Source of the DNA: Rhizophagus sp. LPA8_4_AMF
Lineage: Eukaryota > Glomeromycota > Glomeromycetes > Glomerales > Glomeraceae
NCBI GenBank assembly: GCA_021464525.1
Contig: JADRCO010000345.1
Coordinates: 1-36,680 of the forward strand
Length of the DNA: 36,680 nt
Direction of reading: 5' to 3'
Shown here: positions 18,855-29,849 of the stretch, piece by piece
Layout of the letters: each line of letters starts with the position of its first letter
Position numbering within the stretch: the first letter of the stretch is position 1
Made by a program: the position numbers and the translations under genes
The notes under the pieces: generated by a model
Database searches by the model: none
The model's input: the letters and a program-made list of their open reading frames with translations, nothing else
What the model was told of the DNA's origin: nothing

Positions 18855-21161
18855 ATGGCACCTATTGGCGTAAGTATTTTGAAAAGTTTTATGGTTTTTA
18901 GTGGAAAGTTCCGTTTGTACAGTCGCTAAAAAGAAAAATTATATGCGTGTGAGCAAGCAATATTAAAAACTTTTGCGTCAATAATGCGAGTCGTAAATTC
19001 AATTATGTTAATAGATTCCAAAATGACGAAATAATAATAAGAATTTGTAGTAAATTTGGATCAGAATAAAATATTAACATACCCTATTTTCTATATATTT
19101 AGAAAATCTATAGTTATCCTAACAATCCTCGTGTCTTCAAGATTCTTATTGCCGCACATTATAATGAACTTGAAGTAGAGATTGCCGAATTTGAAATCGG
19201 TCAAGATAATAAGAAACCCGAACACTTGAAAAAATTCCATAATGAAAAAGTAAGTTTGAATAAATTATTGAGTCGTTTTTTAATATTTTTGTCAAATCAA
19301 AAAAAATTATGTAAAGTGATCATGTGAATTGATTTTACCTTATTCATGACGGCTACGCGTTACAAATAACATATTATACAGAAAGAAATAATATAACTAA
19401 CGCGTATAATCTTTAAATTACAGGTTCCCGCTTTTGAAAGTACTGAAGGTGATGTCTGTCTTAATGAGTCCGGTGCTATTGCGTATTATGGTAAGCATAG
19501 AACTTATTATCACAATTATTTAATTAAATATATATTATCTATTAAGTTTGTGAAGGAATTTTGAGACAATTTTGACAATTAAAATGAATTTCCATGATAA
19601 ATGAACACTTGCTCTATATGATGAGAATATTTTAAAACAGTTATCCCTGGCTGAAATTTTACATGATCGAATTTAGTTTTTCTGAAAGCAAGCAAACATA
19701 TTAATTTTAAATATTATTTTACTATTGAGCTCTGGTTTAATACTAACGATATATATTTGAATAAAATATAGTTGCTAATCATAAAGAAGGTACCCACCTA
19801 TTGGGAAAGAACAGTAAAGAGAGCGCGCAAGTTTTACAATATATTCTTTTCGCCGAAAATGAAATTACTCCTCATGCCAATACTTGGGTTAACCCAATTT
19901 TAGGAATAACTCCATATAATAAAGCTGTAATTATACTCTTTTTTTTAAAAAAATAAATAAATAAATAAATAAATCCTTATTGCTAATAATCTGTTTTGCG
20001 TTCATAAAGGCTCATAACCAAGCAGTAGCTGGTTTGAAAAAATCCCTGGATATTTTGGAAAAAATATTGTTAAACAAAACTTATTTGGTCGGTGAAAGAA
20101 TCACATTGGCTGATATTGCAGTTTCAACTTCTCTTTATTTGCCTTTCAAGCTGGTTTTAGACGCAGGATACCGCAAGGGACATCCGAATCTTACTCGATG
20201 GTATACTACACTTATTAATCAACCTGCTTTCAAGAAGGTTTTGGGCGACGTAACCCTTGCAGATGTTGCCGTTGAATATACTCGTATGTTATACTTTAAA
20301 CTTTTCTCTTTTTATTATCTCGTTTTTAAAGATTCCTTTTTCTATAAAAACAAATAGCACCGAAAAAGGAAAAGAAAGAACAACCCAAGAAGGAAAAGGA
20401 AGCAAAACCTAAAGAAGTTGATGTGGAAGAAGAGGAAGAAAAACCTGCACCTAAACCTAAGAGCAAGCTAGATTCATTGCCTCCCAGTTCACTTAATTTA
20501 GAGGAATGGAAAAGAGTTTATTCCAATAATGACACTCGTCCAACAGCCATCAATTGGTTTTGGGAACATTTTGACCCAGAGGGTTATTCTATTTGGCGCG
20601 TGGATTATAAATATAACGAAGAATTAACCAAAGTGTTTATGAGTTCCAATCTCATTGGTGGATTTTTCAACCGATTGGAAAGAGCTCGCAAATATGCATT
20701 TGGAAGTTTAGTTGTATTGGGCGAAGGTAAGTATCAATTTATCGAAACTTTATTCATGCGTATAAGATCTCAAAGTATTAAATTTTTTTCTTTTAATTAC
20801 GTAGACAACGCGAATTCAATTGCTGGCTACTTTGTAATTCGTGGTCAAGAAGTACCGGAAGAAGGTTAGTATGCTTTTTATTTTCAAATAAATAATTGTT
20901 TTGATTAATAAATCCTTAATTGTTTATTTTAGTGTATGATGCCGCGGATTTTGAAAGTTATACTTTCAATAAGGTAGATCACACAGATTCTTCTGTCAAA
21001 TCAAGTTTCGAGGATTATATTGTAAGCTTATTATAATTATAATTATAATTATTATTATATTTCTTTATTAAATAACCTTAACTATAATCTTTGATTGTAT
21101 ATAGGCTTGGGATGGTCATCTCGATGGCAAAAAATTTGCGGATGGTAAAATCTTCAAATAA
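18855..21161 (+). CDS. Translation elongation factor 1B gamma subunit
   Basis: Structural subunit of the eEF1B exchange complex that reloads eEF1A with GTP. Nine exons join to 410 residues: 18855-18869, 19103-19249, 19424-19490, 19772-19926, 20010-20283, 20358-20726, 20805-20864, 20933-21021, 21105-21161. A GST-like N domain covers residues 1-~80 (KIYSYPNNPRVFKILIAAHY, VPAFESTEGDVCLNESGAIA). A GST C domain covers ~90-200 (NKTYLVGERITLADIAVSTS). A Lys/Glu/Pro linker follows (PKKEKKEQPKKEKEAKP). The conserved C-terminal EF1G domain has LDSLPPSSLNLEEWKRVYSN, NWFWEHFDPEGYSIWRVDYK and the end GKKFADGKIFK. The first exon is only five codons (MAPIG). AATAAAAAG about 100 bp past the stop may be the polyadenylation signal. 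Confidence 0.95.
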
Positions 21162-24100
21162 AAGGGTTTTTCAGGAGAGTTCATTAATAATATTTATGCT
21201 TATAATATGATCTCTTACATAATCTTGATTAAGAAAAAAAAAAGTCTTTATATTGTAGTTTTAATAAAAAGATAATGTGAAATTGTTTTTATTTGCAATA
21301 TTTGAGTTATGATTCATATTTTATGACGATCTTGTCCTTATTTTAAAATGACAAATAATAATGTGGCACAGTAACTCCTTCGGACACGTAAATGCTTTTC
21401 GCGTAACAAAAGTTGTCCGTACATTTGTATTCGTATTCTGAAGCTTCGTGTCAATGCCATAGGAATGATAGGATTGAAATCATCAGTTATAACGAAAAAG
21501 TGAAAGCGAAATGAAATCTTAACATTCTGAATAAAAAAAATGATCTGACAGATTTTTCTCAATATTGTCATTGAATTCTTAAATTTACTTTAAATATATC
21601 CTAGTTTTTGAAATTTAAAAGAACAATTTTGAGATTTCTTTCAAAAACTTGCTTTAACCAAAACATGAGATGATAAAGACAGCGATTCACAAGAAAATGA
21701 TTCATTGGCATCTTCTGACCTTATACGAATCTTTTACCCAAAGTTGATCGACTATGCTGGGCGAAAGCGAGATAAATGTGAGTCATACTTAGTCAGGAAC
21801 CACATTGTTATTTGAAGCAGATATAAGTATCAGAACTGCAAAGTTTGATCGGCCTTTATACTAAAGTCTTAAAATAAAAAAAATATATATACTGTATAAC
21901 AAAGATATGAAACAATAATTCTGTTAAAGGTTAACAGTTGAAAATATTTTAAGAATTTTAATGATTATTATGTACAGTATTTTAAATGAAAAAATGGTTA
22001 CCATATGTTAATCAGCTGATTTAAAAACATTTTAAGCTGAACTCTATTAAAATGGTTATTGAGTTAATCATCTGATCCATTTTCAGTTGAATTATCATCA
22101 TTAAAGCAGATATGACAAACCAAATCACTTTGGTTAGATGGAGCATAGAAAAATAAATTATATTAATCACATTAATTTGTGATGAAGTCAAAATGACTTC
22201 ATCATTTTGATTCATAAAGCTATTTTTTTTCTATTGAATTCTTGGTCACATTCAGTCATTTTTATTGTATACGTATTATTTAAAGAATATAAATAAATAT
22301 TCACCAAATATATTGCATATATATACTCTATATTTCTAATAAGAACTTTTTACAAGTTATTAATAATTTTAATATATGTTCTAATTCCGCATAACAATTT
22401 CTTGTATATTCTTACTTCAAAGTAATCTTACTGGCCTTAGTTTGTTACAGTATATATTTGAATAATATAAGGAGGTAAATTATGTTTGTGTGAGGATTAT
22501 ATAAAGAAGGGTGAATATTTTGAATTATACAAAGGAGAAGTAGGAGTAGTTGTTGTAGAATTGAACTAATTCAAATTCATTCGGAATGATTTCTTTTGTT
22601 TATCAAATAAAAGTTTTGTCATAATTATAAGTTAAAAAAAAAAAAAAGAATACAAAAAAATTATGTAGCATAAACTTTTATCACTTTTTCTTTAGAGCAT
22701 GTTTTGATTGATTTCCCGAAGAATTCTGCTAGGTTTTCGTGGCTTTGCAATAGTTTTGCAGATTGAATCTTAGTAAATTATAAAAAAATACCTATCCAAT
22801 ATTTTATAATCTCCAATATGATAATCAATCATTGGATATGAAACCTATGTAAAATTTGGATCCTTTATTTAAAAATGTAATAATCACAAATATTCAAGAA
22901 AAAGATAATATTAAAACTGACGAATGTTTAAAGAATAAAATGAAAAATGTGTGTATTACTTAAGATAAATTGTATATTTAGAAAATTCCATATTTTCTAT
23001 CGAATAAGGATATAAAATTCAAACTGATTCTTTTCGCCCGCACGAATTGAATCAAAAAGTTAAAAAAAAAATCTTGTTAAAATTTTAAATTATTACACTA
23101 AAAGTGATATCATTCAAATTGCGCATTAAATGTAATGACTAACCTAAAATCAATGATTTTCGGGTAAATTTTCGCATATCGTTCATAAAATTCTGTTTTC
23201 CAGAATAATTGATCTATTTATTCTTTCAGTAAAATTATTCGTTGTCAATTTATTGAAAATCATCCAGCCACTCTTTACTCATCAACTATTTATAATATCT
23301 CTTTTCTTAACAATTATTATTCAAGTCTAAATTATCAATAAATGTATCAAATATAGCATTCATTTTAAATGCATCCTCTTTTGTCCGATATCTACCAATT
23401 AATTTAAATCCTAATAGAGTAGAATATCAACATAGTTTCATGTAATAAATAAACTATTTATAACTGGATGGCGAGAAAATTGCAATTTTGTTGATCGATC
23501 ATAGTAGTAAGATCCCTTAAATACATATTTGAGCAAATTGTTATTCTTTGAAATCCTAATTTTTTTTGGTAAATCTTCGTTAACATATAATTATTTTGTT
23601 CAAAAGTTTAAAACATCTTTGGAGAGTGGAAAGTAGATTAAAAGATACGTATATAAATTTGGTTTTGAATTATACCAAATGTTTTAATCTAGAGGATTGA
23701 TTCTGCAAAATCTGCAACTGATTGCAACTTCGATCACCTGAATTTTAACTTTTCAATTGCGAACCTATTCTTTTTGGTTGCAGTGCATCGTGATAGGTAA
23801 CACTTTCTGAAAATGTACTGTTTATTATACATAACCTTTTTATTCTTATCATATCACAAACAGTATATTTTCTCGCTTAATTAAGTATAAAATATATACA
23901 CTATGAATGTACTGTAAACTTTGTGTATATTACATGATTTGTGTTCACATAGGAACTTTCCATTATATTTACCTAACTTAGTAATCATTTCAATGAAAAT
24001 GGATTGATGCAAATTAAATTTATCCGTATTTACAACCTATTTGTCACACCATACATAATACAGGTGTCAATCAAAACGTGACAATTAATGCGGTGACATT

Positions 24101-25683
24101 ATATATCGCGTTATTTATGCTATGTGAGTCATTTACGCTATTTTACGCTATTTATGCTATTCAATGATATTTATGCCACCAAATACTCATCTCATCCCCT
24201 AACGCCATCTTTTTTATGCTGTAATACCCCCGAACAATTAATTTAAGTTTTTTACGTAACAAAATAAAATGATTAATGTATATAATGTATAGATAATATA
24301 TAGATAATAAATAATCTTAATAAAAAGAAACAGTTAATATCAAATGTTGTGTTACCAATAAAGATTTTTTTTTTTTTTAAAAAAAAAAAACGATATTGAT
24401 AAATTCCTCTTCTACAATGATAAAAATATTATTCATTCATTAAAAATTCGTTCATTCATTTAGATTTACTTTCTTTGGTAAAAATAAAAATAAATATTTA
24501 ACAATATTTTAAAATCGAATTTTTTATTTTTACATTCTAAAAAAAAAAAAGAGATTCTGATTTAATTAATTAAATGTTTTTCTCAACCCGAACCGTACTG
24601 TACATTATTGTTTATTATTTGTCGTACAAGAAATCAAGAAAGTTTGAGTAACAAAATTTATTCTTAACCAAGAATTATGTAAATTTTACGCAAATATCAT
24701 ACTGTAACTAGAAATCAAACGCGATATTCGAGAGAATTCTCGGACAAACAAGCCGAAAGGCGAGGGTAATACGTTACATAAAATATTAATATGATAATTG
24801 CTCATTATGGAGAATGTTTCCGTTCTCATGATAAAAAACTGTGGCTTACAAATAAAAAAATTATAGAATTTCTAATTTTCCATATAAGAATTATAAAAAG
24901 GGAGAGATTAAATGAACATGTGAAACGATGATTCTTACTCAATTTGCATAACATAAAAAAAAACGATAAATTTATTTATTTGATTTTTGTTTTTTCTAAA
25001 AATAAGGTATAAATAAACAGATAATGAAATTTCTTTTTCATTTTTTTTTTTCCGGTCATAAAGAAAGACAAAAATTCCGACCATATTTTTATTTGGAATG
25101 AACAATCAGAACACAATGGAGATTTTCACGGGTTTATATATAACCTTTACAAGAAATTGGAATGATCCATAATTTCCAATTATATATCAAATAATCCACA
25201 TTTATAAAATTGATTTTTTTCAAATCCAAAATAAATCATCATTTATGATTAAAAATAGAATTTACCGTATTACGTTTTTAAGTTAAACTCTAAAAAAAAA
25301 ATTGCACTGATCACAATTTAAGTAAGTACAAAATAAGATTCAAGCATATTAACGTATTTTTAGGTTTATGTATTAATCTTTATTTAGAAATTCTTATAAA
25401 ACTTTATATCATATTTTTTTAAATAATCCGATCTGATATCATTACGATATATAAAAAAAATCTTTATCAATTAGAGAAAAAATTTTCTTATATAAACGTT
25501 ACATTTTCGCACCTTTTTTTTCTCTGTTCCTCTTTCTCAAAAAAAATAAATATATATATTTTCTTTTTTTTTTTTAAGGAAAGAACGAACTAAAGAGAGA
25601 AATATCATATTAATAAGTAATAATTTTTAACGATAACCATATAACGATATAAATTACGATATATATATTTTATTATATACAAT
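21162..25683. other. Long AT-rich gene-poor region
   Basis: 4.5 kb with no convincing gene. Open frames are short and lack protein-like composition on both strands. A 30-codon open stretch at 22480-22570 ends in a stop and is followed by AATAAAAG and an A15 run at 22634-22648, resembling a transcript 3' end. A cluster of ATTTAYGCTAT words lies at 24110-24180. A T14A12 run lies at about 24366-24391. The last ~200 bases are the promoter and 5' UTR of the downstream dismutase gene. Confidence 0.55.
24110..24180. repeat. Cluster of ATTTAYGCTAT words
   Basis: The words TTATTTATGCTAT, CATTTACGCTAT, TTTTACGCTAT, TTTATGCTAT and ATTTATGCC follow one another at irregular 11-20 base spacing. Just upstream, TTGTCACACC and GGTGTCAA (24047-24070) are near-inverted copies. 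This may be the end of a small decayed element. No function is shown. Confidence 0.4.
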
Positions 25684-26387
25684 ATGAATTCTTCTATGAA
25701 ATCACTTTTCCTTGTTATCTTATTATTAAATATTTTATTAGTACCAATTGGTGCTGATGTAATTGGGATTGCAGAATTTACTAGAAACGTCAAGGGATAT
25801 GCTAAATTCATTTATGATGGAGAAATGAAAATTATAGTTAATGTTGAAGATGGTTTAGATGTGGGTTTAGTTTATCCTTTTCATATTCACGAATTCCCTG
25901 TTAGTAATCATAACTGTACTACTGCCGGTGGTCATCTTGACCCTACAAGTAAGTATGCGTTTTTTATTTAAAAAATAAAAAAATTTGATTAATTTTAATT
26001 TATTTTTTATTTTTTATTTTTTTTTCTAGATGCCGCCGTAGAAGGTAAATTGTATATATGTGATCCGAACCAACCAAAAAAATGTGAAGTTGGTGATTTA
26101 AGTGGTATGTCTTTATTATTAATTAATTAATAAATATTACAAAATAAAATAATTTGATTAATCATTTTCTTCATCTTTTAAAAGGTAAATATGGTAGTTT
26201 AATACCAGATATTAAAGGTCATGCTCATAAACAAATTATAGATCCATTCGTTAAAGTATATGGTTCATTTGGTATTAGAGGTCGTTCTATTGTGATTCAT
26301 AACCCTGATGTAAATAAAACAAGACTTGATTGTGCTAATATTAAAATAGTACATAGTCACAAACGTAGTCTTACTAGATTAATTTAA
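25684..26387 (+). CDS. Secreted copper-only superoxide dismutase-like protein
   Basis: Likely removes superoxide outside the cell. Three exons (25684-25948, 26030-26104, 26185-26387) join to 180 residues. A signal peptide occupies ~1-24 (hydrophobic core SLFLVILLLNILLVPIGA). Copper ligands are visible as His67 and His69 (HIHE), His84 (GGHLDP) and His152 (SIVIH), with Arg160 as the active-site Arg (KTRLDCANI). Cys78 and Cys163 would form the conserved disulfide, and Cys99-Cys107 a possible second. The zinc loop is changed: residues expected as the two extra zinc His are absent (NAAVEGK, KKCEVGDLS), and the electrostatic loop is very short. Both fit the fungal Cu-only SOD5-like class rather than SOD1. 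No GPI-type hydrophobic tail is seen; the C terminus is basic (HSHKRSLTRLI). Same strand as NDUFS6, about 1.06 kb upstream. Confidence 0.9.
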
Positions 26388-27450
26388 TATTCATTTATAT
26401 TCTGTATTTGGTTTTTTTTTTTTTTTTGAATTAGACATTTTTTTTTTTTATTTGTTAAAAAAAAAAAAAAAAAGAGTAAATAATTTAATGAATAACGAAT
26501 AAACGTATTATAAGTACATAATTTTTATTTTTATTTTTGATGAATAAAAAAAATGTATATTCATTCTACTGTATATGCAGAATTTTTACAATATGAGATG
26601 TGCCAGTATATCTTTGTATATAGTTATACGCGCGTATACTATAAATATAAGTATAAACAAGCAGTCAAGTTATATTAAGAACGTTACCCGAACATGAAAT
26701 GTTACCCTCGTAACCAATTTTAACGGTTCAATTTAAAATGTGAAAGATTACATTATTTTAGCCACAAATAAAAGTCATTGAAACGGAGTCTTTATTCCGA
26801 TACGAAAGTAAATGATTTTTATTTTCGTATTCTCGTAATCAAAGTACAATATCTAAATTTAATTCAAAATTATTAAACTGATTCATCAAAAGAAACTTTT
26901 GAAAAAAACCAAGGAAGATTAGTGAATGCTTACAACTTACGTACGAGAGAGTGAAAAAGCTTATCAACCGTTATACGTATAAGAAATATTAATTTATTAA
27001 TTTAAAGATCGTCACAAAATTGGCACAAATCATTCTTTTCTGTTACACGGTCTACCTTTGTATTCGTATGTATTATCCGTGTAATTTTTCATTAAATGAC
27101 ATCCTTTTTTAAGATTTATTAAAAAAAATTAATTCATCTTTGATCATCGGTCAGATCTCTGATTACTGTGAAAAAACAGTGAAAAGGTAAGCGTAAACAA
27201 AAATTTATTTTTGAAAGTTTTTAAATATGTTTTTGTTTATCAGGGACTTTTTGCTACCCAAAAATAACTTTTTCGTCTAAATTTGATAAAAAATCTGTTT
27301 TAATTTTTTTCGTTAATTATTGGTGAATTAGTCGATCATATCATTTGATCTTAGAAAAAAAGTATTGTCCAATGAAAGAGCCGGATGATTTGTTGTATAT
27401 AAATATAATTTCCCATAAATTTTTTTTTACACAAACAGATTTTCACCACC
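26388..27450. other. Intergenic (SOD 3' region and NDUFS6 promoter)
   Basis: It begins with T/A homopolymers and AATAAA words suited to the dismutase 3' end. A perfect 14-bp palindrome TATACGCGCGTATA lies at 26625-26638. CCAAT at 27369 and TATATAAAT at 27396 precede NDUFS6. No other gene was recognised. Confidence 0.55.
27369..27404 (+). promoter_or_regulatory. CCAAT box and TATA element of NDUFS6
   Basis: CCAAT at 27369-27373 and TATATAAAT at 27396-27404 lie 82 and 55 bp upstream of the start codon. The order and spacing are plausible for a fungal core promoter. CCAAT boxes commonly serve respiratory genes through the HAP/NF-Y complex; that role here is inferred. Confidence 0.5.
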
Positions 27451-28281
27451 ATGAATGTTTTAAATCGTTCAAACAATGTTATAAATATTTTGAGACAAAC
27501 AATTTCTCATAAGAATGATTTATTAATTTTTTCAAGATATTCATTTAATTATTATTCTAAATATTATACTACAAAAGGTCCTAAAACAGAAGAAATTACT
27601 GATACTCTTACTATGAATGCAACAACAGAAAATACTTCTGTTAATGTTCCAAATTATAGAGATGTTTGGTCAAGAAGTCAAAGATCAAGATTAGATGTTA
27701 TTAAAGGTCCTCGTTTTGAACAAACTGATCTTGAAGCACAGGTTACATTTTTAAAACAACCTTTTTTTTTCAACATTTTTATATACACGTTTTTTAATAT
27801 ATATATATATATTTTTATTTAGCCGAGGCCATTAGCAGCAATTGATTTAATCGCTGAAGAACCAATTCATTATGTAGAAGGAAGAGTTGCTGTTTGTCAT
27901 GGAGGTAAAAAATTTTTTTTTTTTAAAAAAATATATAATATATAACTGTATATACACACGTAATTTATAATTAAATTATATACTTTTTCAGGTAAAGGTA
28001 CTTTAGGCCATCCACAAATATATATAAACCTGGTAATATATTATTATTTGTTGATTTTAAAAATTTATTTTTATTAAAAAAAAAAAATTAATTATTAAAA
28101 AACTTTTTTTACCTATTTTAATAGGACCATCCAGGAGCTCATGCTTGTGGTTATTGTGAGTGATTTTATTATTATTATTATATTTTTTTTTTGTACATAT
28201 TTGTATTATTTATATTAAGCTTATATTTATATTTATATATATTTATTAGGTGGTATAAGGTTTGAACAAAAACATCATTAA
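27451..28281 (+). CDS. NADH:ubiquinone oxidoreductase subunit NDUFS6 (13-kDa, zinc-binding)
   Basis: Accessory subunit of mitochondrial complex I, needed for assembly of the N-module/Q-module junction. Five exons (27451-27741, 27823-27904, 27992-28032, 28125-28155, 28250-28281) join to 158 residues. The N terminus (MNVLNRSNNVINILRQTISH) is Arg/Ser/Asn-rich without acidic residues, as in a mitochondrial presequence. The C-terminal CHCC zinc site is complete: Cys in VAVCHGG, His in GTLGHPQIY, and Cys-x2-Cys in GAHACGYCGIRF, ending FEQKHH. The zinc site is spread over four small exons, two of them 31-32 bp, and all phases agree. The start is the first ATG after a TATA element. Confidence 0.95.
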
Positions 28282-28841
28282 TATTTTTAAATATGTATAA
28301 ACTATTATTATATTATTATTAGAAAAAATTAACTATAATACTTAGTTGATTTATTAGACTTGGTTGATTTTTTTTTGAAAATAAAAATGAAAATAATCAT
28401 TTTTTTTATTTAATATAAAATATTCAATCTAAAATAACTATTATATAATAATTGAACAAACTGATATTGTAAACAATATATAATTTACTTTTAATTTGAG
28501 TATTTTTTTTTAATAAAAACCAACCAAATAATCATATAAAAAAATAAAATGAATATGCCAAAAATAAATAGATAAATAAATAAAAATGTGATAAAATATA
28601 AAAAAAAAATAGAAATAAGAAATAGTAATAAACTAATAGCCTAAAATAAAAACAGAAAAAAAAAACAGAAAAAAATAAAGAATAAAAAATATATAAAAGG
28701 GAATCCTATCTTATTTTACACAGAATTACAAAATAATCATTATCATTAGAGAGAAGATGATTTTAAAGGGAACTTGAAAATTTAGATACTATTTTAAAAC
28801 CGCCCTTAATTAAAATAATATCTCAAATTACTGTGAAAAAA
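28282..28841. other. Intergenic, NDUFS6 3' region
   Basis: Extremely AT-rich with many A/T runs and AATAAA words. The last 150 bp contain TATAAAAGG at 28692-28700, a possible TATA element for the small candidate gene that follows. Confidence 0.5.
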
Positions 28842-29047
28842 ATGTCTCTAGTGAAATTTTTATTATATTTTGCTGTTTGGCTTGCCATTTTTACCTTAAG
28901 TAATTAATAAATAATAATAATAATAATATATTAATTACTTGATATAAAGCAATTAAACAAACTGATGCAAGTTATAGGAATTCACCTCATTTCAAATTAC
29001 AAGTCTCCCAAACCCAACAGCGTGTTTTATCATTTTCGATCTATTAA
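28842..29047 (+). CDS. Candidate tiny secreted protein (51 residues)
   Basis: Exon 28842-28899 encodes MSLVKFLLYFAVWLAIFTL, a convincing signal-peptide-like segment. It ends at a GTAATT donor with a 50-bp intron (28900-28949, acceptor ATAAAG), and exon 28950-29047 continues in frame to a stop. The mature part would be about 31 residues (TIKQTDASYRNSPHFKLQ, later SQTQQRVLSFSIY), polar, basic and without cysteine. Without splicing the frame stops after 22 codons. TATAAAAGG lies 142 bp upstream, and a six-codon upstream frame starts at 28757. The evidence is only the signal peptide, phase-consistent splice and promoter word. No family is recognised, and a chance frame cannot be excluded. Confidence 0.35.
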
Positions 29048-29849
29048 AAGGAAAGGAAAAAAAAAATACATTAACCATAATTTCTTATTTGACCAACTCA
29101 TCAACAATTAGTCTTCAAAAGTTATCAGTCAGTTTTTTTGAATACAAAAAACATCATTTACCGATCAAAAGCTAAATCAATGAATTACAAAGGGAAGGAC
29201 AGGCGGATTATTAAACAAAATTGGTTTAAGTTCGTAAAATTAACTTGTTGTTAATATGCGCCGGACAATAATTATTGTTCTTTTTTTGTGATGTAAACTT
29301 TAGAATCATTATATAAAATTATCTGTTGTTTTTTAGTTCTCTTTTTTGAGGTTCAATTGTTGATAAGATGAAAGGTATAAAATAATTATTAAGATCTGCG
29401 TTTGGTCAAATATAAGATAGGTACATAAAACTAAGAAAGGTCGAAATTTCAGAACTTTAAGCCTCACACCAATCTAAAAAAAAGACAGTCACAACCCCAC
29501 GAAAGGTACAAAAAGGATGTTAATAAAAAAGGTAAATGAAAAAAGAAAAAAAAAAAAAAGAATGAATATAAAAAAATGTTCAAATAAATGATACTAAGAC
29601 GCAAACTAGTCGCGCTGGATCTATTCAAAAAAAAATAATAATAATAATATATATATAATAACAAAAAAAAAGGAGAAAAAAAAACAGTACAACACATAAA
29701 AATATCATATTAGAAATACATTATGTTACATAAAATCGAAAAATTCTGGATCATCAGAAAATCGAAAAAAACATAACCCACCCAAGACCCACCAAAAATC
29801 TCACCTAATGATAATTCCGCTATTTGAAATTATAAGGAATTCACAATTA
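29048..29849. other. Intergenic (3' region of the RRM gene)
   Basis: 802 bp of AT-rich sequence. The stretch 29520-29690 is purine-rich on the plus strand (A/G runs plus ATA repeats), which makes spurious hydrophobic frames on the minus strand. It probably includes the 3' UTR of the RBMS-like gene. Confidence 0.5.

Noticed and set aside
21338-21571. 77-codon minus-strand frame after eEF1B gamma
   Set aside because: No recognisable domain or splice partners, and it lies directly behind the 3' end of a highly expressed gene; treated as chance.
29464-29697. Hydrophobic minus-strand frame downstream of the RRM gene
   Set aside because: It is produced by A/G-rich low-complexity sequence (poly-Phe/Tyr/Leu translation) with no domain or splice context.
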